Part shown: in pieces, positions 33,086 through 42,169 of the stretch | How the letters are laid out: each line of letters begins with the position of its first letter | Position numbering within the stretch: the first letter of the stretch is position 1 | Origin: CAZWRV01 sp964636325 | Lineage (GTDB): Bacteria > Verrucomicrobiota > Lentisphaeria > Victivallales > GWF2-50-93 | Length of the DNA stretch: 64,000 nucleotides | Assembly (NCBI GenBank): GCA_964636325.1 | Contig: CAZWRV010000003.1 | Coordinates: 67,096 to 131,095, forward strand | Reading direction: 5' to 3' | Translations under genes and position numbers: made by a program | Notes under the pieces: generated by a model | Seen by the model: only the letters and a program-made list of their open reading frames with translations | What the model was told of the DNA's origin: nothing | The model's database searches: none

Positions 33086-34231
33086 CTATACGGAAGGAGC
33101 CCGCGACCTCGGCTGTGGAAAGCTTGAGCGGAGCGGCGGCTCCTTCAAGCAGTCAATATCGAATCGCGCCAATGCAAGCGTCTCATACGGATGTTTTTCT
33201 CCGCGCTCATACAGGCATAAGATAGTCTTATCCTTTGCGACGGCGAGATCCGAATAGGCGGATGGTCCCGGGTGAAGAACTATACCCGGGCTCCAGGTCT
33301 TGCACTCGTCGTAGCTGGCGCGGACTGTGAGGTTCTGGCGGACTTCCTCGCGGCATGCCGGATTCGCGAAGAGAATAACGCTTGGAGTTCTGCCATCGGC
33401 GACAGCGTAGCGCGCCATGCTCGCCTGGCAGCCTCTCCACAGAGGCGGTTCGATCAGTGTGTCATCCACCTGCCGGGGGCCAAAGCTGAGCCCGCCGTCA
33501 CGGCTCCATGAGAAAGTACGCCGGCCGCACTCCTGCGGATTGCGGCTGTTGACGTATACAGAGCCATCCATGGTCTCAACGACGGCGCTTTCGTTCGAGC
33601 CTTTCTCGCAGATGCCGCCAAGACTCCAGGTGACCCCGCGGTCATCGCTGTAGACAAGGTGGGAATGATTAGGATCCTCCGCATTGTAATTGACTCCTAC
33701 GATATGATTGCACGAGACCAGCAGCCTGCCGGATTTGAGTTGGACTCCGTGTCCCGGGCCAGTGGCATACCATGTCCAGTTCTTCCGCTTAAGCTTGCCT
33801 GTGAGATCCTCCGGCTCCGACCATGTTTCTCCGTCGTCGGTGCTGCGCGTGATCCAAACCGAACGCGGCGCCTTGCCTTTCAGTATCGAATCTTCCCCCC
33901 CGTCTGCGTTGTTTTTGCAGAACAGGAGGCAGATCATGCCGCTTTGCGCATCAACGACGGGGGCAGGGTTGCCGCACGTCATGCCACCTTGGGTGAGTAT
34001 CACCCGCGGATTTTCCCATGTCCGGCCATTGTCCGAACTGCGCCGCATCATGATGTCAATCTGTCCATAGTCGCGCAGAGAGTCCCGCCGCCCTTCGCAG
34101 AAGGCGAGAACTGTGCCCCTGGCGCTGACCACCAAGGAGGGGATTCTGTATGCCGTGTAGCCCCCCTTGCCGGATTCGAAAAGAATCTCCTGCGTGACAA
34201 CGCCGCCTCTTCCTGACACTTGTTTTTCCAT
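33086..34231 (-). CDS. sialidase (GH33-like), no signal peptide
   Basis: A 381-residue six-bladed propeller. First Arg of the triad in YRIP (R29), acid Asp in SLRDYGQID (about D54), Asp boxes SSDNGRTW (65-72), STDDGETW (130-137) and SDDRGVTW, general-base Glu in SNESAVVE, second Arg in VNSRN, third Arg in LTVRASYD, and nucleophile Tyr in AYSDLAV are all visible. It releases terminal sialic acid. The chosen ATG at 34231 lies two bases after the isomerase gene; a longer in-frame start would overlap that gene. The absence of a signal peptide implies action on imported glycans. Confidence 0.9.
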   Translation of the reverse strand: MEKQVSGRGGVVTQEILFESGKGGYTAYRIPSLVVSARGTVLAFCEGRRDSLRDYGQIDIMMRRSSDNGRTWENPRVILTQGGMTCGNPAPVVDAQSGMICLLFCKNNADGGEDSILKGKAPRSVWITRSTDDGETWSEPEDLTGKLKRKNWTWYATGPGHGVQLKSGRLLVSCNHIVGVNYNAEDPNHSHLVYSDDRGVTWSLGGICEKGSNESAVVETMDGSVYVNSRNPQECGRRTFSWSRDGGLSFGPRQVDDTLIEPPLWRGCQASMARYAVADGRTPSVILFANPACREEVRQNLTVRASYDECKTWSPGIVLHPGPSAYSDLAVAKDKTILCLYERGEKHPYETLALARFDIDCLKEPPLRSSFPQPRSRAPSV

Positions 34232-34233
34232 GT

Positions 34234-35037
34234 TTACACCGCCATAAGCTTCTTCGTGAAGGCGACGAAATGTGGAAATGCGATTTCCGGCTCGGCAAGG
34301 CCTGGCTCCCACTTCTTTTCCCATTCGAAGGACAGGTAGCCCTTATATCCGGTTTCTTTTATGAGCCTCAATGCCGATTTCAAATCCACTTCGCCTGTGC
34401 CGGGAAGCCTGGATTTCACCTTGCCGTCGGCTTCGCGCGCGGCATCCTTGAAATGCACATGGTATATCTGCCCCTTGATGCTGTCGCAGGTTTTTTCGAG
34501 CGGCTCGGAGAAGAACGAATTCCCGACATCCCAGCATACTCCTAGCGCAGGGCTGCCAACACCTTTTAGGACGGCGACCAGATTTTCGCCTTTGCACCAG
34601 TCGTCATGCGTTTCAAGGGCCATTTTAACGCCCAGCTTCTCAGCTTTCGCGGAAACGGTCTTGAGGCAGTCCACTACGCGAGCGATGTTGGCCGCCCTGT
34701 CCTCGCCTTCCATGTTTCCACCGAAGATGCGGAGCACAGGGCATGAGACGTCGCGTGCCAGTTCCAGCATCTTTATCGTATAGCTGATCTGTTCTTCTCT
34801 CTGCTTCCGATCAAGCATAGTAAAGCGGGAATATCCCATGATGCAGGCTATCTCGACTTTATTGTCGGCGAAAAGCCCTTTGATCCTTTTCAGCTCCTCT
34901 TGCGTCTCGCCCGGTCCAATGTGCTCACCCTTAACCCCGCGCAGTTCAACTCCGTCGTAGCCCATGCTCCTAGCATTTGCCGCGATCTCTTCAAGTCTCC
35001 AGTTTGGACATCCTAGCGTAGCGAACGACAATTTCAC
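34234..35037 (-). CDS. sugar phosphate isomerase/epimerase (xylose isomerase-like TIM barrel)
   Basis: 267 residues of the AP-endonuclease-2/xylose-isomerase-like TIM-barrel family. Probable metal ligands are Glu in ALETHDDW (about 142), Asp in CWDVGNS (about 169), His in YHVHFKD (about 195) and Glu in SFEWEKKW (about 240). Members interconvert keto/aldo sugars or epimerise them in the cytoplasm. It leads directly into the sialidase gene (two-base gap), so both should act on the same glycan pathway. The exact sugar cannot be told. A promoter-like pair lies 44-71 bases upstream. Confidence 0.85.
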   Translation of the reverse strand: MKLSFATLGCPNWRLEEIAANARSMGYDGVELRGVKGEHIGPGETQEELKRIKGLFADNKVEIACIMGYSRFTMLDRKQREEQISYTIKMLELARDVSCPVLRIFGGNMEGEDRAANIARVVDCLKTVSAKAEKLGVKMALETHDDWCKGENLVAVLKGVGSPALGVCWDVGNSFFSEPLEKTCDSIKGQIYHVHFKDAAREADGKVKSRLPGTGEVDLKSALRLIKETGYKGYLSFEWEKKWEPGLAEPEIAFPHFVAFTKKLMAV

Positions 35038-35080
35038 GATTGCACCCCTGTTTTTTTGTTTACCTGATATATAAATTTAT

Positions 35081-35108
35081 ATTATACAAGTCTCGCGTTT
35101 GGATCCAA
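35081..35108 (-). promoter_or_regulatory. candidate sigma-70-type promoter for isomerase-sialidase
   Basis: On the minus strand TTGGAT, 16 bases, TATAAT, ending 43 bases before the isomerase ATG. The region just downstream contains the palindrome ATATAAATTTATAT (35070-35083). It overlaps the 3' end of the GH2 gene, so the isomerase and sialidase could be transcribed separately from it. Confidence 0.4.
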
Positions 35109-37973
35109 TGCCTGATCCGTGGACATGTCTTCAGGCTTGACTTCGCCGCTGCCAGCTCCGAGAAGGAAGTCGGCTGGCAGCCTGCTCTGCGGACGGAATT
35201 CCCTGTCCTGCGCGTGGCGGAGCAAAAGATACAGCAGATACATCGACGCAGGATCCTCGGCGGACATGTTGAGGGTGCAGACCATTACGCGGCCTTTCCC
35301 GAGGATCCCTTCAAAGAGGGCGGAATGCCTGCGGACTCTCTTGTAGGAACTCATCAATTCAATTATCGGATCGAATTCCGTCCCTCCATAGTCCATCGAC
35401 ACGACCGATGATCCGGTGAGCATGTCGTGGAACTGCCATCCGCAGTAGCCGTCGTGGGGGAACTCCCGCATCACCGGATGATCCCAGATCACTGTTGCGG
35501 CGTGCCCTTTCGGGCGCCCGGCAACGCATATCTGGAAATTGGCCGGAGAGGACGGCATGGCGCCAGCACCGAGAACGACTGCCGATCCCCCCTTCCTGAT
35601 CCAGTCCAGAGAGCTTCTGTCAAGTCCCGAAAGCAGGCGAACTGCGCAAGCTTTCGCAGAGGCGGCAACAGGTGACAGACCTTGGAAAAGACCGGAGAAG
35701 CGGGCAATGGCCGGCCCGTCGGCTTCCGCAGCAACGGGAGAAGGCTGGGGGAAAATCCAGAAATCCCATTTGTTATCGACAAATTTGCCAGAGCCTTGCA
35801 GGCTTACCGAGAGGGTAGCCTTTACAGGATGTCTGTTTCCAGAAATATTGAACGACAATTCGCCGATGTCCTGAATCTCTCCGGCAGGAATAAGAGGCAC
35901 GGCCCATTCGCCTGACGCGAAAATATTTCCATCGCCCTTCGACAGCCTCCACATAAGGCGGCAGTTCCGCATTTCCTCGGGGCCAAAATGCGAACATCGC
36001 AGTTGTGAACGGAATTTTGCCCCTTCCCAGTAGTTGCGCATGTTGCCATGATCGAGGAGCAAGACTGTTTCCCCGTTGTATCGAAGAACGTCCTCCGGCA
36101 GCTCGCCTGGCTTCATCTCGTAGAACTCGTTCATGATCCCGCAGTCGTAGCCTGTCCTGTGCCAGTGGTGGTCTATGGCGGCAAGCATGTCGTATCCGGC
36201 GAGGCGGCTGCATTTCCTTGCGTTCTCAAATGCGTGCTTCCGCAGATCCCGCATCCAGGCGCAGGAGTTGGCAAAGTACAGCGCGGCGTTCCCGAGAAGT
36301 CCCGCTTCCCGCAGGTTCTTTCTGGCCGCCGCGAAGATTCCCGGACCTATCCGCGTGCCTTCGTAGCGATGCTCCAGATCCAGATTTATAAAGCTGCCAT
36401 GTATGCATATCTCGTGCGACAGGCATGGCCGTTCGTATGGAACGAGGCGATCATCAATGATCCTCGGGTCTCCGGCAGCGGAACTGTAGCTCAGCATTCC
36501 CCAGGAGTAGCTTCCGAAGACATCCGAGAAGCTTTTCAGTTCCTCAAGGCGCCGAGGGTTATGAGGGTATGGCTCCATGACCGCATCGGCACCCATATTC
36601 TCTGGAGTCCAGTAATACTCGACACCACGCATCGCCTCCTGCGGATTGAACAGCGCGTCAGGCGCCTCCTTCCTTATAAGCTCAGACAACGCGCGCAATT
36701 CGGCGATTTTAGCGTCGTCGAGGATTTCCTCGTTTCCTGCGCAATAGATCACGACGGACGGATGCTTCCGGCAGAACCGCACGATGTCAGCCCATTCTTC
36801 CAGCGACGAATATCTCGGGGCTTCGATCTGTATGAGCATTCCCAGTTGGTCCGCGGCGTCAAGATATTCTTCCGGCGGAACCCATGTGTGAAACCTCAGC
36901 CAGTTGAAGCCTAGGGACTTGAGCTTCCCGATCGTATGCAGGTAGTAGCTTGTGGAGATCGGGGGAGTGCATGTCTTTGCGAAATACGCATGCTCCGTGG
37001 CGCCGCGGAGATATTTCCTTGTCCCGTTGAGCCGGATTGAGAATCCTTCACGGTTTATGTGCCTCATGCCGAAAGGCTGTGAGAAGATGTCCCTTGCACC
37101 GTCTCCGTTCGAAATCTCCAGCTCCGCGCGGTAGAGGCGCGGAGCGTCGTCCGACCATGCCGCAAGGCCCTCTGAGGAGCTTGTCCATTCGGCCGAATCT
37201 CCAGCACATTCCATTTTTCCGGAAATGACATGTTCTCCTGTAGCCGGATCAACGACAGCATAGTTGATCCTCAGTGCGCCGGGCATGCGTCCAGGGGGAA
37301 TCTGCAGCCTCCAGTTGAGCCGGGAAAGATCATCGGACGGCCACACGTGCAGGTCAGGCGTCCTGCAGACATTTGAAGCATTCAAGACGACCGAAGCCCT
37401 TATTCCGGCGCTGCGGCCGGAGTAGCCGCGTATCGAGCATCCCAGCCGGTCGGCTCGGACGTTCGACACCGCAATCACCAACTCGTTCTCGGAGCCATAA
37501 GTCAGTGATTTTTCCAATGGCACTGAAAATGGCGTCGAATGGCTTGCGTGGTGCTTGAGAAGTTTTCGGTTGACCCACACCCAGGCGTCCATTATCACGC
37601 CGCCGACATGCAACGTGACAAACTTTGACGACCATTCAGAAGGGACAGCAATCCTCCTCCTGTACCATCCGAATCCAAGAAGATACTGAAGCGATGCGTC
37701 AGGGGGATTATTGCCCAGCGGAAAGTCCGGCGGCCGGTAATTCGGATTGAACTTCGGCTCGGACCAGAAGTCGACGCGCTCCATTTCCTTCAGAAGATCC
37801 CAATGGTCGTCCCAGTAGCCCGGGACAATCATGGAAGCGCTGAATTCGCGCTCCTCCGGAAGGGCGAGGTCGACCGGATCAGCGCTTGCCCGGTAGGCGA
37901 ACTGCCATTCGCCGTCAAGGCAAAACCTCGAATTTTCCTTAGGAAAGCCAAGCCTTAGATTTCTGTCAAACAT
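35082..37973 (-). CDS. GH2-family glycoside hydrolase (beta-galactosidase/glucuronidase-like)
   Basis: About 963 residues with no signal peptide. Domain order fits GH2: jelly-roll (LDGEWQFAY near the start, GFGWYRRRIAVP, LHVGGVIMDAWVWVN), Ig-like sandwich, TIM barrel from about residue 300 (LRGATEHAY, NWLRFHTWVPPEEYLDAADQLGMLI), acid/base in YCAGNEEIL and probable nucleophile in LSHEICIHG, then C-terminal beta domains. It removes terminal beta-linked galactose, glucuronate or mannose. I chose the ATG at 37973 (GGAG nine bases upstream); in-frame starts exist up to a TTG at 38045. It begins about 80 bases after the shortened sulfatase. Confidence 0.85.
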   Translation of the reverse strand: MFDRNLRLGFPKENSRFCLDGEWQFAYRASADPVDLALPEEREFSASMIVPGYWDDHWDLLKEMERVDFWSEPKFNPNYRPPDFPLGNNPPDASLQYLLGFGWYRRRIAVPSEWSSKFVTLHVGGVIMDAWVWVNRKLLKHHASHSTPFSVPLEKSLTYGSENELVIAVSNVRADRLGCSIRGYSGRSAGIRASVVLNASNVCRTPDLHVWPSDDLSRLNWRLQIPPGRMPGALRINYAVVDPATGEHVISGKMECAGDSAEWTSSSEGLAAWSDDAPRLYRAELEISNGDGARDIFSQPFGMRHINREGFSIRLNGTRKYLRGATEHAYFAKTCTPPISTSYYLHTIGKLKSLGFNWLRFHTWVPPEEYLDAADQLGMLIQIEAPRYSSLEEWADIVRFCRKHPSVVIYCAGNEEILDDAKIAELRALSELIRKEAPDALFNPQEAMRGVEYYWTPENMGADAVMEPYPHNPRRLEELKSFSDVFGSYSWGMLSYSSAAGDPRIIDDRLVPYERPCLSHEICIHGSFINLDLEHRYEGTRIGPGIFAAARKNLREAGLLGNAALYFANSCAWMRDLRKHAFENARKCSRLAGYDMLAAIDHHWHRTGYDCGIMNEFYEMKPGELPEDVLRYNGETVLLLDHGNMRNYWEGAKFRSQLRCSHFGPEEMRNCRLMWRLSKGDGNIFASGEWAVPLIPAGEIQDIGELSFNISGNRHPVKATLSVSLQGSGKFVDNKWDFWIFPQPSPVAAEADGPAIARFSGLFQGLSPVAASAKACAVRLLSGLDRSSLDWIRKGGSAVVLGAGAMPSSPANFQICVAGRPKGHAATVIWDHPVMREFPHDGYCGWQFHDMLTGSSVVSMDYGGTEFDPIIELMSSYKRVRRHSALFEGILGKGRVMVCTLNMSAEDPASMYLLYLLLRHAQDREFRPQSRLPADFLLGAGSGEVKPEDMSTDQALDPNARLV

Positions 37974-38051
37974 ATAATGGGGCTCCATATTTAGTGTTTC
38001 ATCTTGGCGCATGTATGCGCCCGGAAATAATATGCGGTCAAACAAGTTATC

Positions 38052-38996
38052 TCATGTTTCATGTGAAGCCTCCCTGAAAGCCTCGGCCGGTCCGAAAGGC
38101 GCGAAATCCGCAAGGGAAACGAATTTTCCGATGCGCCTTCCAGATGACTTGATGCCGTTGGGCCAGCGTATTACGGCCGGGACATTGTATGCTCCCCGGA
38201 AAGATGGGACTCCCTTTGCAAAAAGCCCGTGATCGCCGCAATAATCGCCGTGGTCCGACACGTAGAGGACGAGCGTGTCGTCCCTCCGTCCGGAATCATC
38301 GAGCTTCCGCATGATTTTCCCGAACATGTCGTCGAGATATTTTTTAGGGACGCAATATGGATCATGCGGACCGATAAGTCCGGCGAAGAGGCACCATGGA
38401 TTTGAGGATTTTGAAAGATTGTCCAATACGGAAAGTGATTCCGCGACCACCTTCTCGTCATGGCTGCTGCTGTTGACGGATTCAAGCGTCCTGTAGAGGG
38501 TGTATGTGGAATAGCCGGGGCGGAGGATCTCACCCTCTCCCCGGACTGCCTGTTCAGGGACAGCGGCAAGCGACTTGAAATCATCCCACCTTTTCCCATG
38601 ATGTTCGGCGGCAGTGCCGGAAACGAAATGCTCGTTCCATCCCCTGTCCTTGGGGCTTTCCTCTGAACTCACATGCCATTTCCCGCAGAAATCAAGGCTG
38701 TAGCCGGCATCCGCCAGGTCTTCGCTCCAGAGCCTGACTCCCCGCCTGAGCCCCCTGCTTATCGCCTGCCCGTTGCATACGTTGTTCCATACTCCATGCC
38801 TTGATGGATACAACCCCGTATGGAATGTCGCCCTTGACGGACAGCAGTGTGCCGTCGGGCAGAACGCGTTCGTGAAGGTCAGCCCTTCCGAGGCGAGCCT
38901 TTCAAGATTCGGAGTTTTCACCGGATGTTCAGGGAGGACCGTGTCGCCGCGCTGGTGATCCGTCATGAAAACCAGGATATTAGGTTGCCTCGGCAT
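38052..38996 (-). CDS. sulfatase, internally deleted and C-terminally truncated
   Basis: 314 residues where family members have 450-550. The N-terminal half is good: metal Asp in MTDHQRGD, and the formylglycine motif CCPSRATFHTG with C51 as the residue to be oxidised. Later, GPHDPYCVPKKYLDDMF runs straight into GKIMRKLDDSGRRDDTLVLYVSDHGD, where 60 or more residues are normally found. The end, SLADFAPFGPAEAFREASHET, breaks off where about 130 residues should follow. GAGGAA supports the ATG at 38996. It probably desulfated glycan once and is now likely inactive. Confidence 0.78.
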   Translation of the reverse strand: MPRQPNILVFMTDHQRGDTVLPEHPVKTPNLERLASEGLTFTNAFCPTAHCCPSRATFHTGLYPSRHGVWNNVCNGQAISRGLRRGVRLWSEDLADAGYSLDFCGKWHVSSEESPKDRGWNEHFVSGTAAEHHGKRWDDFKSLAAVPEQAVRGEGEILRPGYSTYTLYRTLESVNSSSHDEKVVAESLSVLDNLSKSSNPWCLFAGLIGPHDPYCVPKKYLDDMFGKIMRKLDDSGRRDDTLVLYVSDHGDYCGDHGLFAKGVPSFRGAYNVPAVIRWPNGIKSSGRRIGKFVSLADFAPFGPAEAFREASHET

Positions 38997-38997
38997 A

Positions 38998-41900
38998 TTA
39001 TTCCTCTTTCCTCTCACAGCTGTACTCCTTCAGCAGTGCATCAAGAGCCATTTCGGTTTGTGAACCATCCGCCCAGGCTATCTTGACAGATGATTGAGAA
39101 GGGAACTGCACTGACTGAATCAAGGTTTTTCCCTTGTGGGGTTCGAGCACTGTTGCGAATTCCGCAGTTTTACCGCGTATCCGATGGAATAGGCTCGGCA
39201 CCTTGTCCGGAGTGAATCCGGTGTTGGGATTGTTCAAGCCGGTGATGCCGGTGTATAGCTCTCCAGCAGCCGAGTTATTCTGCCATAGCGAGAGCTTTAC
39301 AGGAGGGAGTTTTTCCTCGGATGATGCGTCTTTTCCCTTTTGCGGCGCTGTCTGCCCAGTGAGATCCCATTCGAGACGGATGTTCCCGCTTCCCTGGAGT
39401 TTCTTCAGGTCTATAATGTTGTCGTAGTTGGCTGCGGTGCCTAGTGGCGTCGCAGAAGGAGTCGAGTTCCATCCATCGCCCAGCCCGAGTTCGCCGAAAT
39501 TGTGATATGCAAAATCATAGACGTGATCCTGCTCCGACTCCAGCCTGTCAAGAACGACGGCAACACCCTTCACCAGGGCCAGCGCCCGGACGTGGCCGAC
39601 GCCAGGCGCGATGCCGTCAACGCGGCTCGCGACAACTTGGAGGTCTGGGCCCGGACTATAGGCAAGAAGCCGACCTACCGCCGGAAGCTGATCCTTTTGA
39701 TCAACAACGACAAGATTCTGCGCGATCGAATGAACACTTATGAAGGCGTTGAGGCGCGGGTCGTCGGATTTTATCCCTGAGCTGCCAAGATTGTACAAGG
39801 AGCCTGTTCCATGGGCGAATATCTTCCCGAAAGCTGTCAGCGTGATATGGTTCCTGTCCAGGGCGGCGTGCATGACGTTCCGTCCATAGTCAAGAGTCGC
39901 CATGACTTGCGTGTCGACAGTGCTGCCCGAGCGCAGGACGGCCAGACCGGCATGACGAAAAAGAACAGGCTCCGTGCTCAGAAGTTTCATCCAGCCATCA
40001 CTTCCCAGTTTTTTCCCTGCAAGTGATGCCGTGAACGGCGATGCGCCCGCATCGTAGAGCCAGTCTTCATCTGGAAAAATTGAAATGAAGTCATCCGCCA
40101 GCCCCTTCGGCCCCACACGTTGCCCAAGCCCGCAGTCGCCACTGTTTGGGACGAGGCCATTCAGCGCCGCACGCTTGAAGGGCATGCGGAATGCGGCGAG
40201 CAGATTGTCTTTAGGATATTTGAGCGCAAGCCCCGAATTTGCCAGATACGATAGGGCCGGAAGATACTCGGTCATTCCAGCGTAATGGTAGTTCAACGGA
40301 CGGCCTTCGGATGAAAACCCGTCTTCATCAATATCTCCAAGCCTTGATATGATCCCTGAGTCTGTCATCGTGGCATGGCGGACCATGGTCGCGTCGTCGA
40401 AAACGATCCCCATCAGAAGCAGGTTGTGGTTCGTGACATCGGTCATGTTGTTGATGCCGCCCGGGAACTTCATGAGCTCGGTTGCGTAGGGCAGCACAAA
40501 TCCCATATACACGTCACGCCGTTTCTCTTCGGTCCACGCAGGTGAGTCCGCGGTCATCGAAAGCAGCTTGCAGTGCCATTTGAAAAACATGTTTGAGCCG
40601 TATGAGCTTGACATGGCGACGCGCGATTCGCACAAGACCACCGGGGATCTGTCCCAGGGCAGAGTCTGAGCCGACCTGGGCATCCACAGGAGTTCGGGAT
40701 ATTGAGACGCGTAGAGTCCGAAAAGCTCGACGGCTTTCTCCGCGTATTTCTCGTCGCCCGTATAAAGGTATGCCTTGCCCAGATTCTCAAGTGCGAATCC
40801 CGGATAGCCGAAATATACTTTCCATGTATATCCGGCGCGGTCTGTTCCAAACTCACGTTCGCCGGTCTTTGTGTTGACGATCTCCGGCATGGAATCTTCG
40901 GGACGCCAGTCCCCAATCCACTTGTTCATGCAGTTCATATGGTCGGTCGGGATGTGAAGAAACTTCTTTGTGACCAATTCATCCGCCGCCTTGAGGACAT
41001 TATCTAGAACAAGCAGTTTGCGGATATCAGCATCTCCAGCAGAAAGTCTTTTGCGTATTAGCTCCAGATTCTGTTGTGGAATTATAACCTGCCGTTTCAA
41101 TTCCGGGGAAAGCGGCCGGACAAGGAAGCCCTGCCAGACGCATGCCGATTCCGGTTCTCCGGCAATCGCGAAGGTCACTTTCAATGGCTCGCTGTAAAGC
41201 TCTTCAGTCGCCTTGACGTCATCCGCCGTCATTGCGGCAGTCAATTCGTAGGTCGCCACCTTTCCGTTCTTCAGCCGAACTTTCGCTCCCTCCTCTTCCC
41301 CGTCTGAAACGTCGGCATTTCTGAGGGTGACTGCGAAACGCCGGTGCTTGGAGGCAACTGAACTTTCGACCTCCACGGGGCGGCCTGCGCTGTTGCGTAT
41401 CATATATCTTGCGGTGTAGAGAATGCTCCCATCCTTGTTGCGGGTCAATACTGGCCAGGTTATCGGCTGTTCGAAATCCGGTTTCAGGTTAAGTATCGCG
41501 CGAGACAGGCGGAGATTTCGAAGTTCGACGACCGTGTCCGGCATAAGAGCAAGACAGCTCAATCGGAAAAAATCTCCGCCTTCGCCGTCAGGGTTGTCCC
41601 AGGGATACCATGCAGGCCTTGTCAAGTCTATCTGACGCCGCTTCCACTCCGGCTCGGTGGAAGTGTGCACGGAGAGATGCCATTCATGCACCTTGCACTG
41701 ATAAGGCCCCGACACGTGTCCCAGCGCCTGCATGTCAAGGCTGCTGATTTCGCCGCCTGTAATCCTGAATTCGAAATCAAATCTGTCATAATAGCGGAGC
41801 CTTTGAAAAATCGGATTATCGCTGCGGATGGCCAGACGAGAAGTTTGCCCGGCAGTGATATGCCAGCGGATAATTTTACCGCCATCCGCTTCCGCCGCCT

Positions 41901-42045
41901 CGGTCTTGCCATTCTCCACTGAAAACAGCGAATCCGCATTGGAGGGATTAAACGAATAAGCGAGGGCATCATTGGCAATCGTATCAGAGACACCGAGGAG
42001 ATGTGCCAATCCTATCGCTGTTATCGCCGCCCATTGCCGCAACAT
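38998..42045 (-). CDS. exported heparinase II/III-like polysaccharide lyase
   Basis: 1015 residues. Signal peptide at MLRQWAAITAIGLAHLLGVSDTIA (given here only as residues 1-24). A beta-sandwich N-terminal region (about 25-330) is followed by a helical toroid (about 340-720; WTWK-like aromatic helices, NNMTDVTNHNLLLMGI) and a heparinase-type sandwich (about 730-1000; LDRNHITLTAFGKIFAHGTGSLYNLG). Such enzymes cleave uronic-acid glycans by beta-elimination. AGGGG lies eight bases before the ATG at 42045. The gene stops one base before the sulfatase start, so the two are coupled. Confidence 0.75.
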   Translation of the reverse strand: MLRQWAAITAIGLAHLLGVSDTIANDALAYSFNPSNADSLFSVENGKTEAAEADGGKIIRWHITAGQTSRLAIRSDNPIFQRLRYYDRFDFEFRITGGEISSLDMQALGHVSGPYQCKVHEWHLSVHTSTEPEWKRRQIDLTRPAWYPWDNPDGEGGDFFRLSCLALMPDTVVELRNLRLSRAILNLKPDFEQPITWPVLTRNKDGSILYTARYMIRNSAGRPVEVESSVASKHRRFAVTLRNADVSDGEEEGAKVRLKNGKVATYELTAAMTADDVKATEELYSEPLKVTFAIAGEPESACVWQGFLVRPLSPELKRQVIIPQQNLELIRKRLSAGDADIRKLLVLDNVLKAADELVTKKFLHIPTDHMNCMNKWIGDWRPEDSMPEIVNTKTGEREFGTDRAGYTWKVYFGYPGFALENLGKAYLYTGDEKYAEKAVELFGLYASQYPELLWMPRSAQTLPWDRSPVVLCESRVAMSSSYGSNMFFKWHCKLLSMTADSPAWTEEKRRDVYMGFVLPYATELMKFPGGINNMTDVTNHNLLLMGIVFDDATMVRHATMTDSGIISRLGDIDEDGFSSEGRPLNYHYAGMTEYLPALSYLANSGLALKYPKDNLLAAFRMPFKRAALNGLVPNSGDCGLGQRVGPKGLADDFISIFPDEDWLYDAGASPFTASLAGKKLGSDGWMKLLSTEPVLFRHAGLAVLRSGSTVDTQVMATLDYGRNVMHAALDRNHITLTAFGKIFAHGTGSLYNLGSSGIKSDDPRLNAFISVHSIAQNLVVVDQKDQLPAVGRLLAYSPGPDLQVVASRVDGIAPGVGHVRALALVKGVAVVLDRLESEQDHVYDFAYHNFGELGLGDGWNSTPSATPLGTAANYDNIIDLKKLQGSGNIRLEWDLTGQTAPQKGKDASSEEKLPPVKLSLWQNNSAAGELYTGITGLNNPNTGFTPDKVPSLFHRIRGKTAEFATVLEPHKGKTLIQSVQFPSQSSVKIAWADGSQTEMALDALLKEYSCERKEE

Positions 42046-42071
42046 AATTATTCCCCTACTGAATCCCACAT

Positions 42072-42128
42072 CATATTCACCGCCGGGATGAACCCGCCGG
42101 CGCCTCTATTCAATTTCGAGACGATTAG
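42072..42128 (+). repeat. R3 dispersed repeat
   Basis: ATTCACCGCCGGGATGAACC ... CAATTTCGAGACGATTAG, nearly identical to 44379-44434. It lies in the 124-bp gap between two heparinase-like genes. Confidence 0.8.
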
Positions 42129-42169
42129 GTTGAAGTCTGACTATTTGAAATGTTCTCCGTCATTTTCCC

